From Bretschneidera sinensis (taxonomy: Eukaryota > Streptophyta > Magnoliopsida > Brassicales > Akaniaceae): DNA of 64,000 nt. Shown in pieces: positions 25,402 to 36,490 of the stretch. The notes beneath the pieces are model-generated. The model did no database searches, was not told the DNA's origin, and worked only from the letters and a program-made list of their open reading frames with translations. Location: positions 129,520,536 to 129,584,535 of the forward strand of contig CM043699.1 in the NCBI GenBank assembly GCA_023935145.1, written 5' to 3'. The position numbers and the translations under genes are program-made. Each line of letters begins with the position of its first letter. The stretch's first letter is position 1.

Positions 25402-27840
25402 TTATGGAAACAGAGGAGAGAAAAGGGGGAGCTCTGCTTTTGTTGGAATAACATTGATTTCTTGCTTTTTCACGGCTAAGTGTCAAAACTTTGTCTTTGT
25501 ACATAGGGGATGCTCTTTCAATGGAGGCTTCTAATTAGTTTTTCTTTTTTTTCCCAACTTGATAATATGGAAAACCAAAAAAAAAATATTAAAAGGAAAA
25601 ACCTTCTACCTTTTTCTTCTCTTCAAATAATTATATTCTTTGATAAATTATACTCAGTTTCGTGTTCTTTTTCCTTCTTTTTTGGGTTCTCGTCAAAGCC
25701 ATGACTTAAATGTTCCCCTCTGTCTATTTCATTCCTTAGAAATTGAAAACCATGAATAGGGCATTCAATTCAGATGAGTTTTCTTATTTTTTTTAATTAA
25801 TCACGTCTAATTGCGATGATATTTTTTTTGACAAAGACATCTTTTGATATCTCATATACCTGTCAATCGTTCATTAAAAGAGAAAAAATTATTATCTTTT
25901 TTAATAGACATAAAATATTCATCAATTGTAACTTACACCGATGCACCAAAAAATTCCACTTTCTAATAAGCTCAAAGCTACGTTAATTCTGCCATCTAAA
26001 GGGTTAATTAATTCACTTTGCAAGTGAAGAAACTTTGGACCTATATTTGAAGGAATTAGAATTATTGGGTCAAAAAGTATAATTGTGATCCTGACTAATT
26101 TCTTGATTCTAAAGATATTTTTTCTACCTGGCTCAGTTGGTTTACTAAGACCAAGGAAATCAGCCACAAATCTAATTTTTAAATATTTAAATACACTAGT
26201 AACAATCAATTTTTCAACGTTTTTGAAAATAAATATTTTAAATTGATTTTTTGTCTTACGAAATCCAAAAAAGTGATTAATAATAATAAAAAAATATAAT
26301 GATAATTGAATATTTTTAAATTAATTTTATTTAATTATTATATATTTTCTCGTGATTACTTCGTAAATTTTCTCACTCGCACAGTTTCAATTTAATGAAG
26401 ACAACACTCCACTAAACCATGCCATAAACTTCAATGATTTGATTAAATTATGATTTTTCCCCCACTACAAGGAGAAGGTGTTGAGGAAGGGAATTAAATT
26501 CCATTAAAGTACAACACATGCATTAAAGTTATGTATGATCAAATTGACAACACCATGATGTTCTTTGAAATTTGTGTAGCTGATCGACCATTTGTTTAAT
26601 CTTCGGTTCAAGTTTGGACTACCAAGAGAGAGCCCTCTGTTGCTGTTGGTAAACTGAATAAAGTAATTCATTTTATTAGGATCCGGGAGGCAATCAATGC
26701 AATTCATCTGAGGAGAAGAATGGTTTAAGACTAATTTGTGATTTTTTTAGCATCTAACTTTCACTTGTTTTCATGATTCTTTGATAATTTTCATGTACTA
26801 ATCGGTGCCTAGAGGTAAGAGGTGCCATGACTGATCTGGAGTCTAGACCAGGCATCAATACCCATTATTATGTAAAGGCATCCGGAATCAGATTCTACAG
26901 ATTAAGCATTTCGACTTCCGTAGAGAATCGTTATATAGTTTTCAACCATAGATAATCAGATGCTTCCTTTGAAGGAATTAAGATCATTAATAGGATATAT
27001 GTGTTAATTATAACCATCCTTTTAAGATTTTATGGAATGAAGAAAATTGTAGGTATGTATTTTTTGTTTTAAAATAATATTACGGGTCAGTTTACACATA
27101 TCGTATTAAATTTATTTTTTGGATGAGTTAAAAACAAACGATCCACGTCCGATCTAAAAAAATTTTGGTACCTTCGTAACATTATCCTAAATTGAAAGGG
27201 TGAAAGAGAATCACTATAGCTAAATTCAAACAAATTAGCATCATCTTGGTACCTTCCCTTCCATGAATATATAACATCTCTTTTTAAATTTTTAACTCTT
27301 AAATTGGTTCTAAATTTCTTGCTGAAGATTATAGTAATAATTTTGGAAAACACTGCTAAAGTACTAGTCTTGTCTCTGTTTTCTGGCACCTGCATGGCTG
27401 CATGTGATAATACTTAATTGAGGTGAAAGGAAGTCTGTTGACCGTTAGCTTTATATATAGCAGTAAGCTCATATATAATCTCAAACTGTGGCATTCAAAG
27501 ACAACAATCAGTAAGTTCATGTTAATTGTTCCAATAACTCTATCTCCTCCCTTGATGTCCCTTGTAGCTCTCTTTTTATTGCGTGCTGTGTTGCACTTTG
27601 GCAGAGTAGGAATAAGACACTAACCTTCCTAACCTTCTCCCGGATTGCAAGTTCAAAGCTCTTGAATTTTTTCATCTTGGAACCCACTGCTCACCCCCCA
27701 GTACAAAAAACTTGCTGAAAATCAAGTGGTCTCCTCTTTGTTTTGATTGGATCTGTTTAAATTCGGATGAGTCTTCTTTTATTAACTCTATCTTTACCGG
27801 GTTGTGCTAAAAGTGTAGGATCTACTAATAGTTTTTCTGC
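25402..27840. other. 3' flank of the DUF1677 gene and intergenic DNA
   Basis: The first ~300 bases are likely 3' UTR. The remainder is A/T-rich; the short open frames near 25.9-26.7 kb and 27.1-27.6 kb show no family features. Confidence 0.5.
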
Positions 27841-27860
27841 AGAATTGTGAGACCTTAGAG

Positions 27861-28124
27861 ATGGACTCCGTCTTGCCAAAGATCTTCAAATTTCAAACCT
27901 CCTGGGTCCAAGTGGACGAGCATAGCACCATTAATCTTATTGCAGATACGGACACAAACCCTAATTGCGGGTTTCTCATGCAGTCTTTTCAAAATCTGAA
28001 GATATGTCATTGTTTCAAAGAAACCAATAAAGTGGCAGATGCTTTGGCAAAAGAAAGGGAGCGTTGTTTTTTATGCTTGGGGAGGTTGTCTCCCTTGGAC
28101 GGTAAGGACCTAATGTTCTTTTAA
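27861..28124 (+). pseudogene. RNase H-like (RVT_3) fragment, plus strand
   Basis: An open frame of 87 codons ends with the block CHCFKETNKVADALAKE, the signature near the C-terminus of the RNase H-like domain of plant non-LTR retroelements and their domesticated relatives. An upstream VDEHSTINLI part fits the same domain. No catalytic N-terminal part, RT or splice structure is seen, so it is a truncated relic. Confidence 0.7.
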
Positions 28125-28130
28125 TGGTGT

Positions 28131-28684
28131 CTCTTCCTTTTCAACAAAAAACAAAAATCAAAAAGACAACCATCAGTAACTTGCTTCAAATACTCCTAGA
28201 GGGTAGATTAGAAAAGTGGATAAAGTGCTTTATTTCTCGGTGCCGTTTGTTTTACTTTGTGACTCTTGCAGTAAGTATTCAAAAGTAATTTTAAAGCAGT
28301 TCTGGTTAAAAGTATTGTCCCGGTAAAAATTATATTGAAAATGTTGTCAAATTAATTTAGTGCATTTGATTAATAAGTAATAAAAACGTTTTTAGATGTT
28401 GAAATTATCAAAATAATAAGATCATTGGAAAATTTAGATATATTTTTTTATCAAATCGATTTTAATATTTATACCGTTAAAATTATTAATTTTAATCAAA
28501 ATAAAGCATGGATAATATAAATAATAATAGTAGTATAATTATTATTATTCCTATAAAAAAGTATTATTAATTTAATTATCATTATGTTAAATATTACTTT
28601 TGATTTTAAGCATAAATAATTTGTTTTAAATTATTTTCAACTTCTGATTCGTAAAAATCACATATTTAACACACTCAATAATTA
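28131..28684. other. A/T-rich spacer before the tandem duplication
   Basis: Low-complexity A/T-rich sequence with no supported feature. Confidence 0.5.
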
Positions 28685-29269
28685 GTTCATTTTGCTATTT
28701 TTTTCTATCTCGAGAATTCTGGATGTTTATAGTAGATTATATCACTAAAACCTAAAGACCAAAGCTTTTCAGGAACTATAATTATAAAAATTATAAATTG
28801 TTAAATTGTTTATAAGGAATCAAATTAAGTTTAGTATTCTTCTCCTTAATGCTAATCATAAAACTGAACCTATCTTTTCATCATCTCTTATTTTACTCAA
28901 AATCTTTTCCTTATTTGTCATAGATAACTTATACAAATATTTTATAACTTTTCTATATACATAATGAAAATAGATAGTAATTAATTGGATTTTGATTGAT
29001 CTCATTACCATTCTTACTCAATAACAATTCATTTACTCTATTAGTAAAAAAATGTTTGAATAATCTAATTATAACATGTCACATCAATAAATATGTAAAG
29101 TGAAAACAGATATAAAAAATATTTTTTTTAAACAAGAGGTATTATAAAGAAAACATTAGTTTCTTACGGATCTTGGGAGACATATCCTCGAGCATAAAAA
29201 ACAATAAGATTAAAAAATCATCGGAGGAGAATTAAAATACAAAACAGAATTCTAAGCCATCAAACTCTA

Positions 29270-29605
29270 TTTTCTAACTAAAGCATCAATAATCTTGTTA
29301 GTTTTCTTGAAGCACCGACTAATCTTCAGATTTTAGAAGTATTGAAGAAGGAACTTGCAATCAGAAATAATTGTTTCATTAGGATGAAATTTTTTGTTTT
29401 CATATTTAAAAGAAGTGTTATAATATTTTGTGCATCTATTTGGACCGTGAGATTAGAAACTCGAAGGGTTTTGACAAGCCGGAGGCCATCTCTTAAGGCC
29501 CCAAAACTCTGTAGTGAGGTTGTCCGTACAACTCACATTCCTAGCACACCCCAAAATACACTTACCATTTTTATCTTGCAAAATGCAACCAAAATGGGCA
29601 AAATT
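29270..29605 (-). pseudogene. RNase H-like fragment in duplication copy 1
   Basis: On the minus strand, frames give blocks typical of plant RVT_3 domains: an ILQDKNGKCILG start, a DNLTTE block, SNLTVQIDAQN and an end with CFKKTNK. Frame changes and stops interrupt it. The plus-strand open frame here is a shadow. It abuts the foldback arm, so it may have been joined to it before the duplication. Confidence 0.7.
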
Positions 29606-30335
29606 AGTATCTTCTAATGGGTTCGGCTTCCATCATTTTCTCATTTTTAAAAGATATATCTTTTTTTTTAATGAAAAAATGACACATCATTATTTGAAAA
29701 ATCAAAAACTGAAATTTTCACAAATAAGAGGATAATTTGGTAAATGAACAAAATCACTTAATTAATTTTTTCACCCCTAAAGTTTTTAGAGATATCGGGA
29801 TAACTATGAGTCGAAAACACGCACCACAAGTACCGTTGGAAAGCTCTAGCTAAGAGCTATCAAATGAGACACATAACTGCAACATTCAATCAAAAAATAT
29901 TATTTTTTTAAAAATGCTCTCACTTTGTTGACGTGATAAAATGATACTTTCATAATATTTTTTTCATTGTTTCATTGTTTACCCAACATGAAATTTATTT
30001 TAATTTTGAGTGTTGAAATAACATTTGTTGTTGACCCTCGCCCGTATTTTAATGATGGCAAAACACAACTGTTATTTAACTAACATGTTTAAACTAAGTT
30101 GTATTAAGGATCAAACACATTCAACCAAGGAACAAAGTGCAAAAACTCGAACCAAATCAAGTATCAAGTGAAGACTGAAGATCTAGTATAGGTCTTAAGG
30201 TTTAGAACCAATGTAAGTCTCACTCATACATTGTATTAGCTTGTTCAATGGCTCAAACACAAAAGGTTTTTCTAAAACCATTTATTTTTAATGTTTTTAA
30301 TAAAAAACTGAAGAAAAACTGGGTTGGAAGACAAC

Positions 30336-30600
30336 CCAGTCGACTGGGTACATATACCAGTCGACTGGTATATGGGTCAGAAGGTATCCAGTCGACTGGA
30401 TGAATTAACCCAGTCGACTGGTACTTTGACCAGTAATTTCCCAGTCGACTGGATGAATCAACCCAGTCGACTGGTAAAATGGACAGAAAGTCCCCAGTCG
30501 ACTGGATGATATATACCAGTCGACTGGATACCCAGAAGGTCTGAAAACGTATATTTTTCAAGTGAACCCAATCGACTGGTATCTCGACCCAGTCGACTGG
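30336..30600. repeat. Phased array of the 12-bp palindrome CCAGTCGACTGG
   Basis: Nine perfect copies start at 30336, 30357, 30388, 30410, 30441, 30463, 30494, 30516 and 30589, and one copy with a single mismatch (CCAATCGACTGG) starts at 30568. Start-to-start distances run 21, 31, 22, 31, 22, 31, 22, 52, 21: an alternating 21/31 pattern with a ~53-base higher-order unit, as if an intermediate copy were lost before 30568. Spacers are 9-10 or 19 bases and not conserved. It lies upstream of the putative TATA box. Confidence 0.93.
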
Positions 30601-30695
30601 TAGTTCAAAAATATGACCGTTGGACTCCAAATCTGAACGTTTTAAAGTAAATCTTTTTCAAATTAAAGTCCAAAACGGTCATATTAATTGATTGC

Positions 30696-30703
30696 TATAT
30701 AAA
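30696..30703 (+). promoter_or_regulatory. TATA box of the solo LTR
   Basis: TATATAAA, about 100 bases downstream of the palindrome array, in an appropriate place for an LTR promoter. Confidence 0.6.
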
Positions 30704-31822
30704 CCCACTCAGCAAAGCATTCAATAAAAAGAAGCAAATATTAAAAAAGAGTTGATCTCATATAATCAAGTTTTTATACTCTTGAAACACAAAAAGCTTT
30801 GAGATAATCTTATTGAGCCATTTCTTCAAGCTTTACTTTGAAAGAGAAACATTTCTGTTGTAATAAGCTTTCATTTGTTGTCTCTCTACCTTTTACTTTA
30901 CACCATCTTTGTAAAGGGATTACTTCCGAGAGGAAGGGGAAACTTCCGAAAGGAAGGGGATTTTTCGGTTTAAGCAATTCCTGTAAATTGCTTGTGTACG
31001 GTTTGTGCAACACCCGACTAAGTTGTGCGACTAAGTTTTCTTAGTGGATTACTTCAAGGAGTTCCTTGAAGAGAGTGGACGTAGGGTCGGAACGAATCCG
31101 ATATTGCCGAACCACTATAACTGTGTTTGCATCCTCTTTCCTTAAACTCTTTATTTACAGCTTTCTACTTGTATTAATTATTTGTTGCTTATCAGTTTTT
31201 ATAAACTTGTATAAATTCCGCGAAAGTTTTTAAAAACCCAATTCACCCCCCCTCTTGGGTTGAAACCTCGAGCTACATTTGTCATTTGGGAAAAAAAATC
31301 AATGATATGTCTATCACAAATGTGGACGTTTTGTTAATTTTTTTTATATGTCTAAAAAGTGCAATAAATAATTGCAGCATTTAAAAGATAATAAATCACA
31401 CAATCATCTTATATATCGTTATGATTTATATACACTAATAATTGGATCATAATGATATATAAGGTGATTGTGTGAATTTATTATCTTTTAAATGTTGCAA
31501 TTGCTAAAATATTTTTTTGACAAATTAAAAAAAAAAAAAAACGTCCACATTTCTTTATGCGATAGAAGTATCACTGATTTTTTTTTTTCAAATAACAAAT
31601 GTTGCGTAAACAATGAAAGTAAATTCAACATTCAAAAATTAAAAGTAAATTTCATGTTGCGTAAACAATGAAACAATGATTTTTTTTATGAGAATATCAT
31701 TTTTTTCACGTCAACAAAGTGAGGATATTTTAAAAAAAATAATATTTTTTCGACAGAAGATGGCATGTGTGGGTCTCATTTGATAACTCTTTGTGAGAGT
31801 TTTCCAACAATACCTATGATGC

Positions 31823-33690
31823 GTTCATTTTGCTATTTTTTTCTATCTCGAGAATTCTGGATGTTTATAGTAGATTATATCACTAAAACCTAAAGACCAA
31901 AGCTTTTCAGGAACTATAATTATAAAAATTACAAAGTGTTAAATTGTTTATAAGGAATCAAATTAAGTTTAGTATTCTTCTCCTTAATGCTAATCATAAA
32001 ACTGAACCTATCTTTTCATCATCTCTCATTTTACTCAAAATCTTTTCCTTATTTGTCATAGATAACTTATACAAATATTTTATAACTTTTCTATATACGT
32101 AATGAAAATAGATAGTAATTAATTGGATTTTGATTGATTTCATTACCATTCTTACTCAATAACAATTCATTTACTCTGTTAGTAAAGAAATGTTTGTATA
32201 ATCTAATTATAACATGTCACATCAATAAATATGTAAAGTGAAAACAGATATAAAAAACATATTTTTTTAAACAAGAGGTATTATAAAGAAATCATTCTTA
32301 GTGGGAGACATATCCTCGAGCATAAAAAACAATAAGATTAAAAAATCATTGGAGGAGAATCAAAATACAAAACAGAATTCCAAGCCATCAAACTCTATTT
32401 TCTAACTAAAGCATCAATAATCTTGTTAGTTTTCTTGAAGCACCGACTAATCTTCAGATTTTAGAAGTGTTGAAGAAAGAACCTGCAATCAGAAATAATT
32501 GTTTCATTAGGATGAAGTTTTTTGTTTTCATATTTAAAAGAAGTGTTATAATATTTTGTGCATCTATTTGGACCGTGAGATTAGAAACTCGAAGGGTTTT
32601 GACAAGCCGGAGGCCATCTCTTAAGGCCCCAAAACTCTGTAGTGAGGTTGTCCGTACAACTCACATTCCTAGCACACCCCAAAATACACTTACCATTTTT
32701 ATCTTGCAAAATGCAACCAAAATGGGCAAAATTAATATATTCTAATGGGTTCGGCTTCCATCATTTTCTCATTTTTAAAAGATATATTTTTTTTCTTTTA
32801 ATGAGAAAATGACACATTATTATTTGAAAAATCAAAAGCTGAAATTTTCATAAATAAGAGGATAATTTGGTAAATGAACAAAATCACTGAATTAATTTTT
32901 TCACCCCTAAAGTTTTTTAGAGATATCGGGATAACTATGAGTTGAAAACACGCACCACAAGTACCGTTGGAAAGCTCTAGCTAAGAGCTATCAAATGAGA
33001 CACATAACTGCAACATTCAATCAAAAAATATTATTTTTTTTAAAAATGCTCTCACTTTGTTGACGTGATAAAATGATATTTTCATAAGATTTTTTTCATT
33101 GTTTCATTGTTTACCCAACATGAAATTTATTTTAATTTTGAGTGTTGAAATAACATTTGTCATTTGGGAAAAAAAAATCAATGATATGTTTATCACAAAT
33201 GTGGATGTTTTGTTAATTTTTTTATATGTCTAAAAAGTGCAATAAATAATTGCAACATTTAAAAGATAATAAATCACACAATCAATCGTCATGGTCCATA
33301 TACACTAATAATTGGATCATAATGATATATAAGGTGATTGTGTGAATTTATTATCTTTTAAATGTTGCAATTGCTTATTGTATTTTTTTGACAAATTAAA
33401 AAAAAAATGTCCACATTTCTTTATGCGATAGAAGTATCACTGATTTTTTTTTTTCAAATAACAAATGTTGCGTAAACAATGAAAGTAAATTCAACATTCA
33501 AAAATTAAAAGTAAATTTCATGTTGCGTAAACAATGAAACAATGATTTTTTTTTATGAGAATATCATTTTTTTCACGTCAACAAAGTGAGGACATTTTAA
33601 AAAAAATAATATTTTTTCGACAGAAGATGGCATGTGTGGGTCTCATTTGATAACTCTTTGTGAGAGTTTTCCAACAATACCTATGATGCG
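31823..33690. repeat. Tandem duplication, copy 2 (uninterrupted)
   Basis: Starts GTTCATTTTGC directly after copy 1 ends, and runs to CCTATGATGCG at 33690, after which the two copies diverge (copy 1 joins copy 2; copy 2 continues into the rest of the foldback right arm). About 1868 bases. It lacks the solo LTR and so shows the empty site. Confidence 0.92.
32395..32730 (-). pseudogene. RNase H-like fragment in duplication copy 2
   Basis: The counterpart of the fragment at 29270-29605, with the same blocks and only a few base changes. Not coding. Confidence 0.7.
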
Positions 33691-33890
33691 TTTTTTCAAC
33701 TAAATTATCTCGATATAACAAACAAACTTTGAGAATGAAAAAATTAATTCAATGATTTTACTTATTTACAAAATTATCTTCTTAGTATAAATCTCAATCT
33801 TTGATTTTTGGAAGGGTAGATTTGTTATTTTTTCGTTAAAAAAATCTTTTAAAATGAGAAAATGATGAAAGTGTAAATGCATTTTTGCTC
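32724..33890. mobile_element. Foldback element with long imperfect inverted arms
   Basis: The two halves are inverted repeats of each other around a centre near 33325. Examples: the arm block TCATCATTTTCTCATTTT (near 32756) is mirrored at about 33853-33872, CCGTTGGAAAGCTCT at about 32962 mirrors AGAGTTTTCCAACAA at about 33663, and TTGTTGACGTGATAAAA mirrors TTTTTTTCACGTCAACAA. Arms are about 550-580 bases; the ends read GGGCAAAA (left) and TTTTTGCTC (right). No target duplication or transposase was found. It resembles a non-autonomous Mutator-like or foldback element; class is inference. Confidence 0.75.
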
Positions 33891-34142
33891 AAACAGGGGA
33901 GAAAATCCCAGAATTACATGTGGGTGATAACACAAAAGGACTCAGGCCATTTCAGTCATTTCCACGAACCTAAACTTTTAAAAGCAAAATTCCACCTGGC
34001 CCCGTCACATATGACCGTTAAGTATTCAAATTTGAAAACCCTTGTCTCCTCCTCTCCAACGCTAATACAAGTAATATACTGAAAACCTAAGGGAGAGAAA
34101 GTTACATCAAAACCCCAAAACCCGAAAGAACCTAGAGAAGCC

Positions 34143-35495
34143 ATGAAATCAAGCCAATCATCTTCAGTGAAATCAAACAGTACCACAACCACCATGGAAG
34201 AAACTGAAAACCGAGACAGCTGCTACTACCCTGGATGCAGAAAAGACGCCAATTGCAACTGTGACATTTGCTTGGCTAGCTTCAATGCCACCCTTGACCT
34301 CATGCCCATCAGCACCCAAAAGGCCTCCTTCACTAATCTTTCCACTTCACGGCGACCCAACAACGTAGAAAGAACTCCGATCTCTTTCGATCCTTCGATT
34401 ATGTCAACGCCCAGATCAAGTACTTGTCGGATTATGGAGTCTCCAGCTCTCAAATCGACTACAAGATTGGGCGTGAAAAACAAAGAAGAGAAGAAAAAAA
34501 GAGAGAGGGCTTTGGGTCCTGTTATATTGAGGGTGATTTTGGTTTTGAGCTTGGTTTTTGGTGTGGAATTCGGGTTTTCTTGGGTGGTTAGTGGGGTTTT
34601 GAGGCCAATGTTGACAAAAGATACAGTGAAGAATGTTGGTGAGAGGTCTTTGGTTGTGCAGGATTTGAATGCGAGATTGAGGTTCTTGCAACAAGAATTA
34701 AGATCTTTTGTTTTTGATGGCAAGATTTCGAATTGCAGCAATACTGATTCTATATGGAAAATTAATCAGGTATTACAGAACCTTATTCTCAATTTTTTTT
34801 TTCTCACCAAAAGTGAAAACCGTAGGCTTCATTTGATACTTGGATTTCCTGTTTTAAAATAAACACTGAACAATTTATCTTACTTCAACTTATTTTAGGA
34901 TGGTTTGCTCTTGAATTCGCGTTGTGTACTGTATAAATCGGCAGTGGAAGAGGTGAGCATATGGGGTTGGCCTTTGCAGACGGCAGGATTGCTCACATCC
35001 GGATTTTCTTCCAGATCGTTCATTATCTTATCTGGCAGAGTGACAGAGGTAAATCGAAAAATTTATTCATTGCATCCTAACTACTTCAGATAATTGCACC
35101 TTGTAACATTTTGTTCAAAATAGAGTATCTTTGTTAATTAAATTCAAATGCTACTTTCTCACCTGAATTCATGATTTTGTTTACGTTTGTTTTTTGGGTG
35201 TCAAAAGTGGCCCAATGGAAAGCTTGGATTTTCAATTCGAAAGGCAAACACTTCTTGGGTACAAAGGAGGTGGAGTGGGTCTGTCATGCAATTAGATCCT
35301 AATACATGGGTCCTTGAGTACCGGCGGAGTTCAATTCTGCATCACTCAAGGTTGTTTGCTGCAGCAGCAGAGCTGTTGAAACAGAGGGTGTCAAGAGCTC
35401 TGAGAAGGATTAACGGAAAGTTCTGGGTGTTGGCTGCTTTTGGAAATCAATACAGTGAGCGAGCAGCAAAAGAGCAAATCAAGATCCCAACTTAG
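34143..35495 (+). CDS. Plant single-pass membrane protein of unknown function, three exons
   Basis: Exons 34143-34769, 34899-35048 and 35208-35495 join in phase at GT-AG sites to give 354 residues. Residues 27-43 hold a Cys-rich motif (C27, C32, C38, C40, C43). A basic stretch at 110-123 precedes one strong membrane segment at about 126-152, followed by a short coiled-coil-like region (about 165-190). The C-terminal half (exons 2 and 3) contains conserved Trp-rich blocks such as SIWGWPLQTAGLL and LEYRRSSIL. I remember similar plant proteins being labelled ERG2/sigma-1 receptor-like, but I cannot see evidence of sterol isomerase function and give no role. The open frame is clean in all exons. 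Start chosen at the first ATG of the long frame, which also precedes the Cys motif; a second in-frame ATG at codon 18 is possible. Confidence 0.85.
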
Positions 35496-35836
35496 TAGAA
35501 ATTATGATGGGTTCTCATTTCTTGTGAGAAGCTTTTATTTCTCTGTTTTTTAATATTGTTTTGTACTATGGAAGTCTTTGAACTGAATCTTTGATTTGTT
35601 TCTTAGATATAGTTCCATGATTTGAATGGCACATGATTTCATGTTGCATATTCTGATATCCTGGAATGAAAATGTATATGCCAATCAACCAATGCAATAT
35701 TAAATTCTTTTAGGGTGTTCTTTTTTCCATCGTACCAGTGAATTCTTTTCTTATTTACACTACTTAGGCCTGTGGATTTGGAAGTTGCAGCTTGCAGTTC
35801 TCACTTTTGCCTAAGAAGCCAATTGAAAGTGATGTC
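35496..35836. other. 3' flank of the membrane-protein gene
   Basis: Probable 3' UTR, T-rich, running to the target duplication (ATGTC, 35832-35836) of the neighbouring solo LTR. No gene. Confidence 0.5.
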
Positions 35837-36341
35837 TGATAGAACCAATAACCAGTAAACGGACGACACTTGGAGCAATAGCCTCCTGTGACCGAACGAC
35901 ACGTGACCACACCCACGATACACCTCCCAGTAACCTATCGACACAAAAGACAACTCTCCTCTAGTAACCAAAAGACACGTGGAACGAGTAGTTTACGCAA
36001 CCTTCGTCACTCATGAACTCCCATGCAGAAGTGTAAACGTGATTATGGGACTGAGTCATCTCTGAACAAGCGACAAAAACCCTCTGACAGAAAAGCGAGA
36101 TCTTAGGGATCATGCCATTCCAGGCACGTGACCGACTTGCCTCAGGGACGCTATAAGAAGTCAAAGGTATGGGAAATTCATCTCCATCTCCAATCTAAAA
36201 CTCATTACTGAAACACTTGCACCTCCACTCCATTTTCTCATTCTAACAAAGACATCGAAGAGTCTTCGGAAGCACACCTCTTTTTTTTTCCGATGACTCT
36301 TTAGTTTACCTCTGTTTATTCGCGGATTTCCGACATCAACA
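35837..36341 (+). repeat. Solo LTR (505 bp) with target duplication ATGTC
   Basis: Begins TGATAGAACC and ends GACATCAACA; flanked by perfect ATGTC at 35832-35836 and 36342-36346. A CTATAAG box near 36150 and the ending TTTCCGACATCAACA suggest a gypsy-type LTR in plus orientation; lineage not proven. It lies shortly after the membrane-protein gene. The LTR is less A/T-rich than its flanks and holds several CACGTG/ACACGTG-like words. Confidence 0.88.
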
Positions 36342-36490
36342 ATGTCAATTTTCTGTACGCTACAATTTGATCCTAAACAATGCAATCAAAATCTGAAGTT
36401 AATTACTTGAGTAAACGTCTAGAACTGAGAGATTTAACTCCCTTTTTGCATATTAAACAAAAGCATATACAACACATGCTTAGTTATGTG

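Larger units (their letters stand above)
30029..31277 (+). repeat. Solo LTR (1249 bp) with target duplication TTTGT, Sirevirus-like features
   Basis: Begins TGTTGACC, ends GAGCTACA, and is flanked by perfect TTTGT repeats (30024-30028 and 31278-31282). It interrupts the tandem-duplication unit: copy 2 has the uninterrupted site. A TATATAAA box at 30696-30703 suggests plus-strand orientation. The U3-like part carries an array of CCAGTCGACTGG palindromes. The large LTR size and palindrome-rich content recall Sirevirus-type copia elements, but without an internal region the lineage is inference. Confidence 0.92.
28685..31822. repeat. Tandem duplication, copy 1 (interrupted by a solo LTR)
   Basis: Begins GTTCATTTTGC and ends CCTATGATGCG, directly abutting copy 2. 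Without the inserted LTR and its duplicated TTTGT (1254 bases) it is about 1884 bases long. It contains an RNase H fragment (minus strand), the left arm of a foldback element and most of its right arm. Sequence identity with copy 2 is high, about 98% by eye. Confidence 0.92.

Noticed and set aside
26504..26707. Short minus-strand frame of 67 residues
   Set aside because: No domain or conservation visible. Composition typical of random open frames.
29342..29617. Plus-strand frame repeated at 32467-32745
   Set aside because: It is the antisense shadow of an RNase H fragment on the minus strand. Its duplication comes from the tandem repeat.
30336..30600. The regular palindrome array resembles a CRISPR array
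   Set aside because: The units are 12 bp with 9-19 bp spacers, lie inside a plant solo LTR with target duplication, and have no cas genes. It is an LTR internal repeat.
30253..30630. Open frames across the palindrome array on both strands
   Set aside because: They only translate the palindrome, giving repeating PVDW/QSTG/SRL words in every frame. This is not a protein.
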